From the NCBI GenBank assembly GCA_050084515.1, contig CM114272.1, positions 38,812,001 through 38,876,000 of the forward strand: a stretch of DNA of 64,000 nt, read 5' to 3'. Numbering within the stretch: the first letter of the stretch is position 1; every line of letters starts with the position of its first letter. Source of the DNA: Blasia pusilla. Taxonomy: Eukaryota > Marchantiophyta > Marchantiopsida > Blasiales. Position numbers and translations under genes: made by a program. Shown one piece after another: positions 43,460-53,531 of the stretch. Below the pieces are notes generated by a model. That model did no database searches. It was not told the DNA's origin and saw nothing but the letters and a program-made list of their open reading frames with translations.

Positions 43460-45342
43460 CCGGATTTGATTTGTAACAGATCTGAGTGGGTATTCATTTT
43501 TAACCAAACACGAGTGCGTCATCCTCCACTTTAGCAACCTCTTTACGCATAGAAGGTTGAAGAGCTCGTCTTTGCTCCCTCCAATAAGCACCAAGAAACA
43601 ACCCCTGTCACTGAGATATGCGTCCGCAAAAGAAAACAAGAGGGCGATCTGGTCATAAGTGAGAGCGACATTCCAATCTGGGATAGAGTCTAACGTATCG
43701 TCGTTCCACAACCAATATTCAGAAAGAAAATCTACAATCAATAGGTACACTACAACCTCCTCAGCTACCCCATGGATAGTGCATGGGACATGCCCATTTC
43801 GGAGAAGTTTTCGCCCAAGCACCGTCAACTTCTTGATTGCAGCTGTTGACTCCTAAGTCAAAAAACTGTGCAGTTCATCAAGCAGGGAAGTATGGTGGAG
43901 CAGAACACTGATCCTGCTCATAGAATCCCTATGCCTACCTAATGATGAAGGAGTGTATTCCACATCCTTACTGAATCCTGTGGAAGATCACGACGCCTCC
44001 CGTTTTTGCTTCTTGCGAGTTTGCTGCCTGCTTGTTGGTGTATCAATTACTTTAGACTCCACATGAGTTTTTTTTTCTGGGCTCCCTTGTCCGCCCCTCT
44101 CGTCTAGAAGATTTCACCTCTAAATGCCTCGACCCCTTTGCCATGGCTTTCAAGACCGCAATCAATTTATCCTTGTCATTCATTTCTTCGAGGTCGTTGA
44201 AGCCCAACCAGATTGGACAATTCAATAGTTCCCACTTAGACATATCCTACCCCATCTCCATGTCGTACATGGAGAACCCTTCTCCATCAGGAGGAGAAGC
44301 CCACAGCTTGCATGTTGTTGGGTATTTACGCCAATTCCCTGCATTCACAATGTAGATCAGGTATCTACATACCATGCGTTGGGTAGCTCTTTTTCGGGAT
44401 GTCTCGGCTGCTTGTTCTTGAAGATCCTGCTTCTTCTTAGCGAAATCCCACTTTCTCACGTCATTATCCTTGTCGTGATCCGCCTGAGGGAGGATGTGAT
44501 TCTTGAACATAGTTTGAAAGTCTGGGTTTTTTTCCGGCTTATCCCGGATGTCATCCAGCCACAACTCGTAATCCTCAGTAGCCTCCAGATTGGCCTCCTC
44601 TAGAACTGGCTCAATCTTTTTGAGCTCCGCTTGAAGACTATGGATCATCTCCTTCCCAAGCAGACGCAATGCATCCCCAAAAGACCATTCTCTCAGCCAA
44701 TGAGAGATGGCAAGGTCTGATAGCCCCAGAGGATGATGTGTCGCTCGTTTGTGCACCTCAATTCCCTCGAGATTGATTTTCATCAATCAAATCTGCCTAA
44801 ATTTGGATATTCCTGAATGTGCAAACTTGTGGATGAAGTCTAATGAGACCTTTTTCCCAATTTGACCCTATGGGTCTTCATCCCTCTTCCTCTGGCGTTT
44901 AATGATCGCCTTCAACTCCTTGTAGAAGTCCTGGCTGAGATCTGGGTTGAGGATGGCAATGTATCGTTGCATCTTGCTCGCAATGTACTTTGTGGCTAGT
45001 GACACAACAACGTGAATGAACTTTGCTCGTTCTGATGCCGAAATGTTTTTCCCTCCGCTCCAACTCTAGTGTGTCTCTTTTCTTGGCTGCCTGAATTTTT
45101 GACCACCACAGAATCGTGACGGCTGCATCTTGGGAGATGTATGTATTTACCCAAGTCTTCTTCTTGATCTGCGCACCCTTTGCAAGCATCTCATACACCA
45201 AGTCCTGCCCCAAGAATTCTTTGTACTCCGCCGGGTGCGTTGTAAGCACCTTCTTGACTCTATGGCAATCTTGGATCCAATGATGCATCACGTTCCCCTC
45301 CGAGACAATCGTGCAAATCATCAAGACAAAGTGAGAATTATT
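43460..45342 (-). pseudogene. MTP copy C methyltransferase-like gene, large third exon
   Basis: From the 5' end: TIVSEGNVMHHWIQDCHRVK, AAVTILWWSKIQAAKKRDTL, FYKELKAIIKRQRKRDEDP, ATHHPLGLSDLAISHWLREW, LQAELKKIEPVLEEANLEAT, KLWASPPDGEGFSMYDMEMG, then LTVLGRKLLRNGHVP and the methyltransferase motif IV region VVVYLLIVDFLSEYWLW, followed by YDQIALLFSFADAYLSDRGC FLVL. The catalytic tetrad is D-F-L-S here against D-F-P-F in copy B, both off the D-P-P-F/Y/W norm. Acceptor TTGCAG ends at 45,343. Frame breaks at about 44,790, 44,247 and 44,052. Confidence 0.6.
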
Positions 45343-45413
45343 CTGCAATGCAATCCATCGGTTTTCGTCAGGTCGCACACAAGTTGACAAACAAGATCGT
45401 GTGCCTACTGAGT

Positions 45414-46426
45414 GCAACCCATTGGACTTCGACGGGTTGTGACGGTATCCAAGAGAAAGCCCTTGAGGTAGGTTCAATGTAGTTTCTCCCTCCACAAGAC
45501 TTCAAAAAGTTGCACAATTGTTAGAAGATGGCAGCAATATTGCAACCCGTCGGAGTCCAACCGGTTGCGACATCGATAGCCGCTCGACATGAATGGAGGA
45601 ATATCATCATTTATTTTCCACATCCATGGCCTCCTTGCAACTTTTCGGACTCAGATTGCTGTTAATTCGTTGAACATTTTGATCTCGCAACCAGTCAAAG
45701 TCTGACGAGCTCCACATTGTTGTCAACCGGAGCCTCCTTGCAACCTATTGGAGTCCGAGGGGTTGCAAGGAGGCCTAGGATGCGGAAAATATAGAATGAT
45801 ATTCCACCAATTTAGCTAACAAAAATGTGTTCTGCAACGCGTCAGAAGCCAACAGGTTGCAGGGTGGTATTTAAAATTAGCAATTGAAGCCTTATATGCG
45901 ACCCGTTGGTCTCCGACGGGTTGCATTTTTTTGAAAGTGAGTCTCCTTCTTAGAAAATTTTCACTTTATGCAACCTGTCGGAGACCGATGGGTTGCATAT
46001 AAGGCTTCAATTTCTAATTTTAAATACCACCCTGCAATCCGTCGGCTTCCAACGGGTTGCATAACACAGAAAGAAAGTGACTACAAAGTTGTCTTGTGTC
46101 AACCTGTTGGTCTCTGACGGGTTGCCACATGGTGGAGCAACATGGGCCGAAATACCGTAAGGCAACCCGTCGAAGTCCGACGGGTTGCTATACGGTGTCC
46201 TAAATTGCCCATGGAAGATCCGATGGGTTGCCGCTATGTTGTCCTATGATTCCGAAAAAAATGTAGTTAGCTGAATTGGGAAATCCGTTGGAGTCCGATG
46301 GGTTGCTGTAGTGTGTCCCAAATTGCCCATGCAAGTTCCAATGGGTTTTTGCTCTAACCAACGATTAATTGCAAACAAACTCTAGTAAGCTGAATTGGGC
46401 AACCCGTCGGACTCCAACGTATTGCA
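45414..46426 (-). repeat. MTP copy C intron 2 palindrome array
   Basis: About fifteen palindromes between exons 3 and 2, including GCAACCCGTCGAA, G, TCCGACGGGTTGC at 46,163. Spacing is 50-130 bases. A local inverted duplication is also visible: 45,840-45,920 and 45,970-46,060 share AATTGAAGCCTTATATG and TAAATACCACCCTGCAA in opposite orientation. Confidence 0.75.
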
Positions 46427-46463
46427 GCAAGCTAAAAAATCTAAGAGAGAAAAAGAAACCCTT

Positions 46464-46878
46464 ACATATTTATTGAGTGCATCGCCATCTTCACCATGGC
46501 CATGTGATGCAAAAAGGGATGGAGGACGACTGCCCTCACGCAAAAATGCGCCTCCAATGAATTTGGGCGCTCCTCGGCAAATTGGGACCATGCCTTCAAC
46601 CTGTGGTTCCCATCCCAGATGAAGAAATTTAGGTTCATCATCTAGCTGAATTCAGTTCCTTCGACACCTCTTCTGAACTCCTCGTCTCTCATTCTCCAGA
46701 ACGTATTCAAGTTCTCCAGGTTGTCTTCCGTCACAAGAGACTGTGTTCCATATTCATCATAAGGCTGAATGTAGAACGACGGGAAGTTGTCGATGTAAGA
46801 TGTTGTGGCAACGGAATGCTTCAACTTTGCAATGTCCTTGTCCAACTGAATTTCCCGAACATACTCCATGGTCCGAAG
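46464..46878 (-). pseudogene. MTP copy C methyltransferase-like gene, exon 2
   Basis: Reads MEYVREIQLDKDIAKLKHSV through RMRDEEFRRGVEGTEFS, a stop, then WAQFAEERPNSLEAHFCVRA-like sequence and the donor GTAAGG (minus, near 46,463). It matches exon 2 of copy B almost residue for residue. The acceptor reads CTTCGG where copy B has CTGCAG, so this splice site is damaged. No known domain recognised. Confidence 0.6.
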
Positions 46879-47027
46879 TTCACAAAGAGGAAATTCGAGG
46901 GGACTTGTGGCCGTCCACCACCGCCATCTACTTTACAACCTGAAATTTTTTTGTGATGGTTAATAAGTTGTAATTTACTTCCGAAGTGATCATCAAAGCT
47001 TAGTAAGTTATGTCAAAGACTCCTTAC

Positions 47028-47669
47028 CCTCTGAAAAATTGGGTCAGTGTCGAGGCCAGCCAACTGCTCAAGGACAGGAGGAGGCAACTCCATAGGAAAC
47101 TCATCCACACGGAAAAATTCTAATTCTTCCACCCGGCTCCATGAAGACGAGGACTCTTCTCCCACTTCCTTAGAGATGTCCACCATCTCCACACATGGTG
47201 TCCTCATTGACTCCTCATCCTTCTCTTGAGCATCTTTGAGCTCTTCACACGTTTTTAAGTTCATGGTTTCTCCTGACCTCAACGGGGATGCATCCTCCAT
47301 CTCAACGCTATCCGCAAGCCGGGCGGGGCTATCTTCCTCCACGGCGATAGCCTTCTCCCTCCGCGCTTTTGCCAATTCTGCCCTCCTGATAGATGCGTCA
47401 AGAGGCTTCTTCTCTCTCTTCTCATCCGCAATCCTTTTTTTCATTGCCTTTGATGCCTTTGCCTCGGCGTTCCGCTTTGCAAGTTCCTCCAGCGCAAGCT
47501 TAGCCTCCAGCTCCTACCTATGCAATTTAGCTTCCCTCTCTCGATCCTCTATCTCTTGTTGCCTTATGTCTGCCGCCAAGTGAGGGCCAAGAGAAGGCGG
47601 TACAGGCATCCTGATGGACTTTGGAGTTACGCTCCCAACCTTTGATGCTAGAGTTTTCTTCCTCGTCAT
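47028..47669 (-). pseudogene. MTP copy C methyltransferase-like gene, first exon
   Basis: ATG at 47,667-47,669 opens MTRKKTLASKVGSVTPKSIR, then a highly charged helix (DIRQQEIEDREREAKLHR, a TAG near 47,518, ELEAKLALEELAKRNAEAKA SKAMKKRIADEKREKK) likely to be a coiled coil, an acidic stretch, and DEFPMELPPPVLEQLAGLDT before donor GTAAGG (47,022-47,027). The start is chosen because the frame opens there, it is basic like a nuclear-localisation segment, and a TATA-like box lies about 217 bases upstream. Confidence 0.55.
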
Positions 47670-48700
47670 TGTGGTCGTGAAAGAAGTAAAGCTCTACACT
47701 CCGCAAAAAAATAAAGCAATCGATTTCAGTGTCAATCCTCGAAGCGTCGTCCCTTGAATCGTCGTCAATCGTAGTGGAGGTACCTTCAAGCAAAGTGGCT
47801 TTTGGAGTAACCGTCTTGTTTGCTCAAAGCTCTTTTACTCAAAACGCACAATGGAAAGGAAAGAGAAATGATTGTAATCGAAGAATTATATAGATTTTTA
47901 GCCGTTGAGCTAACCGTTGGGTTTTTGGAACCGTTGGTCCGACGGTGACGTCTTGCATGTACGGTGCATGGCATGTGGGAACCGTGCAACATGTTGGAGT
48001 CCAACACGTTGAATACGAGGTCACCGTGCAACCCGTCGGACTCCGACAGGTTGCACGGGGAGCATTCATCCTGCCCGGTTCTAGCAACCCGTCGGACCAC
48101 GACAGGTTGCATAGGATCCATCCAGCCTAGCTCCTGTGCAACCCGTCGGAGTCCGATGGGTTGCACGGGGAGAATTCATCCTGCCCACCTCTTGCAACCC
48201 GTCGGACCACTACGGGTTGCATAGGGTCCATCTAGCAAGGGTCTTGTGCAACCCGTCGGACTCTGAGGGGTTGCATGGGGTCCATTTAACCTAGGTCGTG
48301 CAACCCGTTGGACTCCGACGAGTTGCACAGAACCCTGGCTGCCTAACTTGTGGAAGTCGGGGAAGTCCGTTAGGTAAGCGGGGAGCAGGACCGGACGGAC
48401 CGGCGTTCTGAGTCCGTACATTTTATAAATCCGTCGGACTCCGACAAGTTGAAGGACCCCTGCTAGATCTTTCCCATAGAATATGACAAAATTCAAGATG
48501 TCAAGATGCGTTTAGTGTTCAGGGTTTGTTCCTTCCACATCCCTCCTTATTTCCAATCCTTTGGACTCCGAGGGGTAGAAGTTCCCCTAGTGTCTATCTT
48601 CTAACTTGTCCGTCTCCCACGGTTCGAAGTAAGCCTGACAAGGCCTTTTCCACTAGTCATCTACCAAGATGTCCAAATATTCCTTTCTGGAAGGTCCACT
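47670..48700. promoter_or_regulatory. MTP copy C divergent intergenic region
   Basis: Lies between the two oppositely transcribed genes. The minus strand has CTATATAA at 47,886-47,893, a good TATA box for the methyltransferase-like gene. Eight palindromes occupy 47,985-48,450, spaced 42-56 bases for most of the array. The plus-gene start was not located; coding-like sequence appears only after about 48,930. Confidence 0.5.
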
Positions 48701-50841
48701 CACCGGATGATGGTTCAACCTAACACATATCAGAGATATTCTGTCAGAATTTAAACGGACACTGTTCACTATAAATTCAACATTCTCATTCTTATTCCTC
48801 TATCTGGGCAGTTATTGTCGGTCTGACCCAAATCGACAATTATGTGAAGCTTACATGTGGCAGTCATCTAGCGGGCCTTCCTCAATCAGAGATTATTCAA
48901 GCCCAACCCGGTGATATTCATGTAATTGTTGAATATTTCCTTTCACTCCGATTTCTTCTCTAGATTGGAACCATATTTGTATCCAAGGATGTCAAGGTTG
49001 ATGGAACGGATGATGTCATTGGGGAAACAATCCAACCGGAAATTGGAAGCTATAGAGTGTGGATCCTCTTACCCTACTTCAATGGAAAATTCAGAGTTTA
49101 TGGCCTACCCCTGATCACCACTACGACTCATGAAGACGGTTCGAAACCTTCGAGTGCTCCATGCTCCATGTTTGGCACGATTGCTTTGGCCAATCCTTCA
49201 TCGACTCCCATTTTAGAAAGCTCAGAATGCCACATTTAAGACTGTGGATATCCAGGATGTCGTCGATCTTACAGGATCTATTGGAAACACGTCGGATCCA
49301 ACATCTACTTACTCATTCCTGCTTGGAGTTTTGGGGAATTTGTTGCTTTCTTCTCTTCCCTTGAAACTGTTCAAGCACATAATCGTGGATGAGCTACCAG
49401 CAATGTATGATGGAAATTGTTATTTTGAGCTGCCTCCACTTGTCGGTCCTGCTCAGAAGAAAGATGGAGGCCGCTTGAAGGGAATGGACCAAAAATCGGA
49501 CTGTCACCGATGGTGCAGACTGTAGCAGACGAGCGCTTCAATCCCTGGTGGTCCTTGGATTGTGTCTCGTCGCCAATGTGTTGGATCCTTAGAGTGCAAA
49601 AGCCCAGGATGTCCCTTCCTTGAGAGGAACCGAGTCGTGAATACTTCCCAAAAATGCAAAAACTCCTTATGTTGTGGGTAGGACCATCTTGCCGAGTGAC
49701 CATTGTTTTCCGTACTGTCAAGCCTCCCCTTTTTGTGTTAGAGCGTGTTTGGTTTACATATTTTTCATAATGCACGACTATAGTTCAACGTCTGAGTACA
49801 CAAGGATGGAAATTCATGGTGGATGTCACCACACTCATCTTGTCACGGATGCAATTTAGGAGACACATCAAGGAGGATGTGGCAAAGAAAGTGTCCAAGG
49901 TGTAAAATAATTCTCCAAGATCAAAGCCCGGAGTGATCAAATTGACAATTGCATCACAAATTTGTGAACAACTGCTGGGTATCCCTGGCCAAGGGGAGAT
50001 CACGGTAGCTGAGGAGAAGCAATTGTGGGAAAACTTGGCATTCTTGGCTGATCCAGAAAGCTTCAAGAACTTATTGCGTCAAATACAAATACTTGATGGA
50101 AAGAACGCGGAGATGAATGCCATTGCCAAGATCAAGGCCAACTCACGGTTTTCATTCATCCAAAGATGAGAGTTCATGGGCCAAGGAGGCAAGGGATCTA
50201 GAGCTTATGTCTTCAAAATGACTAATACAGGCCCGTCTAGCGCTCTGGATCTTATTGACAGAATGATGGAGGGAGAAGATCTATTTGGGAGCTAGGTTAG
50301 CTTTGATATTTGCTACAAGGTATTAAATGGATGGTTGACCATGGGTGCAAATGTTTATCACCATGTGGAGAAGGGTCTCAAAACTATTTTTGTCTGTGAG
50401 GTGAAAGCGGAAGATGTTGACAACTTGAAGATATGTTGGTTACTCTTGCTGGAGGTGGTGAAGGAAAAAAAAAGGCCTCCTCCTGAAATATATGGCTTCA
50501 AGGCGGACAATGCCCAACTGGGATGGATTGCGATCCGGGAAGTGTTTTGGGGGAGGGGGGGGGTGAGTTCAACCGGAAAGGGAAAGATCACATACTTTCC
50601 ATTGGCAACAGTCTATGACTTGCTACACAAAATCCTGCATCAAGGAGACTAAGCAAATAGAGCATATAGCTCTACTTCAACGTTGCAAGGATAGCAAAAC
50701 CTTGAAACAAGCCATGGAGTGCCAAGAAGAGCTTCATGTGTGGTGGAGAAAGCATGCGATTGACGGAAAATACAAAGATTTATGTTTGTGGCTAAGTTGA
50801 TGGGCCGTCCGGATGAGGCAATGGGGAAACTTTTGCGGCAC
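48701..50841 (+). pseudogene. MTP copy C transposase-like gene, N-terminal and DDE-like exons
   Basis: Readable from about 48,970: DVKVDGTDDVIGETIQPEIG, SYRVWILLPYFNGKFRVYGL, then DPTSTYSFLLGVLGNLLLSS and PAMYDGNCYFELPPLVGPAQ. A Cys-rich segment follows (49,560-49,760), then GVIKLTIASQICEQLLGIPG, and the core with SFDICYKVLNGWLTMGANVY and, 60 residues on, IYGFKADNAQLGWIAIREVF; the aspartates are DDE candidates as in MULE transposases. EVKAEDVDNLKICWLLLLEV between them fits the family. QCKD..ECQEELHVWWRKHAIDGKY precedes donor GTGAGT (50,842). Several stops and frameshifts. Confidence 0.5.
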
Positions 50842-51698
50842 GTGAGTTTTCTCCACTTTTTCCAAGTATATGGTTGAAGTGTGAGGTTGCAAGCCGTTGG
50901 AATCGTACGAGGCTCAGATTAATTAGGTAAAGCAACCCGTCGGAACCGACAGGTTCCATCACATCGCGAGAAGTCCGAATCCGCGGGCTTGCAATTTTTT
51001 TATGAAAAATTTGTCATGCAACGCGTCGAAAGTCAAAGGGTTGCACTGTTTTTATGGAAAAGGTTCATCATGCAACTCGTCGGAATCCGAACGGTTGGAA
51101 TATTTTCCAGAAAAAAGTTCATCTTGGAATATTGGAAAAATTGGATATGCAATATTTTTCCCAAGAAAGTTGTACATGCAACCCGTCGGAATCCGACGGG
51201 TTGCAATGTTTTTCTGGAAAATGTTCATCATGCAACCCGTCAAAAGCCGACGGGTTGCAATTTTTTTCTCGAGAAATTCAACATGCAACCTGTCAAAATC
51301 CGACGGGTTGCTATCCGACCATATTTTTCTGGAAAATGTTCATCATGCAACCCGTCTAAATGCGCCGGGTTGCTATTTTGTTCTAAAAAAAGTTCGTCAT
51401 GCAACCCGTCGGAATCCAACGGGTTGTAATATTTTTTTGGAAAAAGTTCATCATGAAACCCGTCAGAATTCAATGGGTTGCTATTTTTTTCTCAAAGAAA
51501 TTCATCATGCAACCCCTAGCAATCCGACGGGTTGCAATTTTTCCTAAAAATTTTCATTGTCCAACCTGTCGGAATCCAACGGGTTGCGAGTTCCTTAAAT
51601 CAAGATAAATTAATCTTGCAACCCCTCTGATTCTGATGGGTTGCAAGCATTGAACACTTAGGCGTTCCCTCCATCAATTGATAAGTTTTTGTGTGCAG
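50842..51698 (+). repeat. MTP copy C transposase intron with regular palindrome array
   Basis: Donor GTGAGT (50,842) and acceptor TTTGTGTGCAG (ending 51,698). About fourteen palindromes lie between 50,886 and 51,644. From 51,178 (a perfect copy) they recur at 51,231, 51,284, 51,347, 51,401, 51,455, 51,509, 51,561 and 51,618: a period of 52-54 bases for most steps, with a conserved spacer like TTTTTCTGGAAAATGTTCAT. In frame this yields misleading repeated peptides such as NPSESDGL. Confidence 0.85.
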
Positions 51699-53160
51699 GG
51701 ACTTAACATTCACGAAAATGCCCTATGCCCCAACACAAGCGGAGCCGAGAGTGTCCATTCCTCTTGGAGGTCATCACAAACATGTCAAAACCCTAAACCC
51801 TCAAACTTATCTCGTTGAGGCATGCCAACAAGACCAGGCGAGAGCAATGCTATAATCTGCAGCCTCCCACATCTTCCTCACAAAAGGCGTAACCAAGGGA
51901 AAGGGCCCTTCAATTTACGATCTCTATGTTAGAGCCGTTGTTAGATCTGGGGATGAGAAATTTTTTGTGGAAGCTTTCAATTGGTATGTAGCTCAAAATC
52001 CTCTCGAGAAAGACGTCCACATTGTTCGGTACATTCATGGACATGTTTTGAGACGTCCCACACAGATGGTAGTAGAGTAGGCTGAACAAGACTCTTGGAG
52101 ACCTGATAAGTATATTGACTTCAAGCAAGTCAAGCATCAGCATCGAGGGAAGAATCCGGCGATTGATTTGGATCATGAAATTACCCCGCCCAGGTATTCG
52201 GAGACACGGGACTACTCCCAAATTTGAGTTGACCTACCTTCTGCAAAATTAGTGAATGTTTTATTTCAAAATCCTTCTGTTGCTGGAACTTCCCACCATA
52301 CAGTGTTGGAGATAGTTCAACAATATGGGATTCCAATAGTTGAGGTTGATTGCAACGTGAAGCGGTGGCATATTTCTCGAAGCAACCCCGGACGTGGACC
52401 CACGTGCAGGGCACGATTGGATGGCATTAGGAGAGCATGTGGCACTTTCCTTAATAAGAACTGTACATGGACAAGTCGACCACTGCCAGATTTCTAAGGG
52501 CTGAAAACCTTTGATCATTCTACAAGAATCGGGGGATTAATTGAAGTACTCCTTCTGCCCTAATGAATCGTGCGCTTTCTGAAAGTCTTATCTGGCTGCC
52601 ATCGGAGCTCCAAGGAATATCCCCACGATTTGGCCCATTGCTGCAGGTACCAATTGCTCTCAGGAGGAAGTAGACAATCTTACAAGTGCCGATTTCAGAG
52701 TCGTAGACGAAGGGAGTTCGGAGCATGTTTGCATTACAGAGACTTTCGCATTTCGGATTCAACCCAAGATTGATGTCAACATGTACCTGGAGAAGGTGGA
52801 TGATCTCAATCCACTATTTTTGTTGAAGCCAAGAAATGGGATGAAGAGAAACAGAATGTGTAGGCCAACGGTGGAGAGAGCAAAGCGAATCGCATCAGCT
52901 CGGGAGGCAAATATGGAAATCATCGCCACAAACGACTTTCATAGTGGCAATGGAATGGGAAGGATACATTGGGTCAGGAAAAACACTGTGAATTCAAGTG
53001 TGATAGGGGTATATGTGATACACATCTGCTGCTTTCCCACATTTTCCTGTGATGACTTTGTCTAACGAGAGACAACTGGGAAAAGGTATTTCCCTTGTAA
53101 GCACATGTACTATGTGTTGCTTGTAGTCTTAAGAGAGTCGGAGGTAAGAGTAGGAATCCA
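51699..53160 (+). pseudogene. MTP copy C transposase-like gene, C-terminal exons with SWIM finger
   Basis: Begins DLTFTKMPYAPTQAEPRVSI, then KTLNPQTYLVEACQQDQARA, IHGHVLRRPTQMVVEQAEQD, KRWHISRSNPGRGPTCRARL and, at 52,640-53,100, TNCSQEEVDNLTS and TFAFRIQPKIDVNMYLEKVD. The SWIM finger reads CCFPTFSCDDFV (first Cys of CxC is Phe) with YFPCKHMYYVLL intact. Stops at about 51,870, 52,228, 52,496 and 53,064. It shows the uninterrupted form of the site where copy B carries a solo LTR. Confidence 0.55.
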
Positions 53161-53531
53161 CCAACCAATTTTTTCCATCAAAGAAGTGCGAAGTATTTAA
53201 AAAAAACCAAGTTAAGGATGCAAAATGAGGATTACATATGTATAGATTTTTTCCAGAGTGATTTGTTCCACATCTGTGATTCCAATGATTTTTATTTTGT
53301 GCAACTTGCAACCCGTCGGATTCAGACGGGTTGCCACTATGTGGAAGAGGAAGAAAAAATGGTGGGATGACTAAGCAAAGAGAACAAAAGTGCAAAATTA
53401 TTTACAAAACAAATCTTCCTCCCTTCAACCCAACGGAAACTCTCTTCAAATCACACGAAACTCTCTTGAAAACAAAATCTCTTTGGGTTGAAGGTAGTTT
53501 CCTCTCTTCCTCTCCTCTTACCGCACCTCAT
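53161..53531 (+). mobile_element. MTP copy C 3' terminal region
   Basis: Non-coding flank matching 582-1,004, with a single good palindrome at 53,308-53,334 and the pyrimidine-rich end CCTCTCCTCTTACCGC. Helitron coding sequence starts immediately after. Confidence 0.5.

Larger units (their letters stand above)
27730..53531. mobile_element. MTP element, copy C (about 11.8 kb plus a nested 14-kb insertion)
   Basis: Fullest copy. The minus-strand methyltransferase-like gene has four exons (about 47,669-47,028; 46,878-46,464; 45,342-43,460; 28,639-27,792). The plus-strand transposase-like gene runs from about 48,700 to 53,160. Palindrome arrays occupy intron 3 (42,893-43,399), intron 2 (45,414-46,426), the intergenic space (47,985-48,450), the transposase intron (50,886-51,644) and the 3' flank (53,308-53,334). 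Retroelement G3 (28,726-42,872) sits in intron 3 of the methyltransferase gene. The element ends beside the Helitron at about 53,531. Confidence 0.65.

Noticed and set aside
50989-51608. Open frames across the palindrome arrays, with repeated peptides such as QPVGIRRVA and NPSESDGL
   Set aside because: They exist in several frames and on both strands because the palindrome lacks stops; the arrays lie between well-placed donor and acceptor sites, so these are intronic.
51018-51644. CRISPR-like array of 27-nt palindromic repeats and about 27-nt spacers
   Set aside because: Spacers are copies of one another rather than unique, the sequence is eukaryotic with introns, no cas-type genes are present, and the palindrome also occurs singly and with other spacers.
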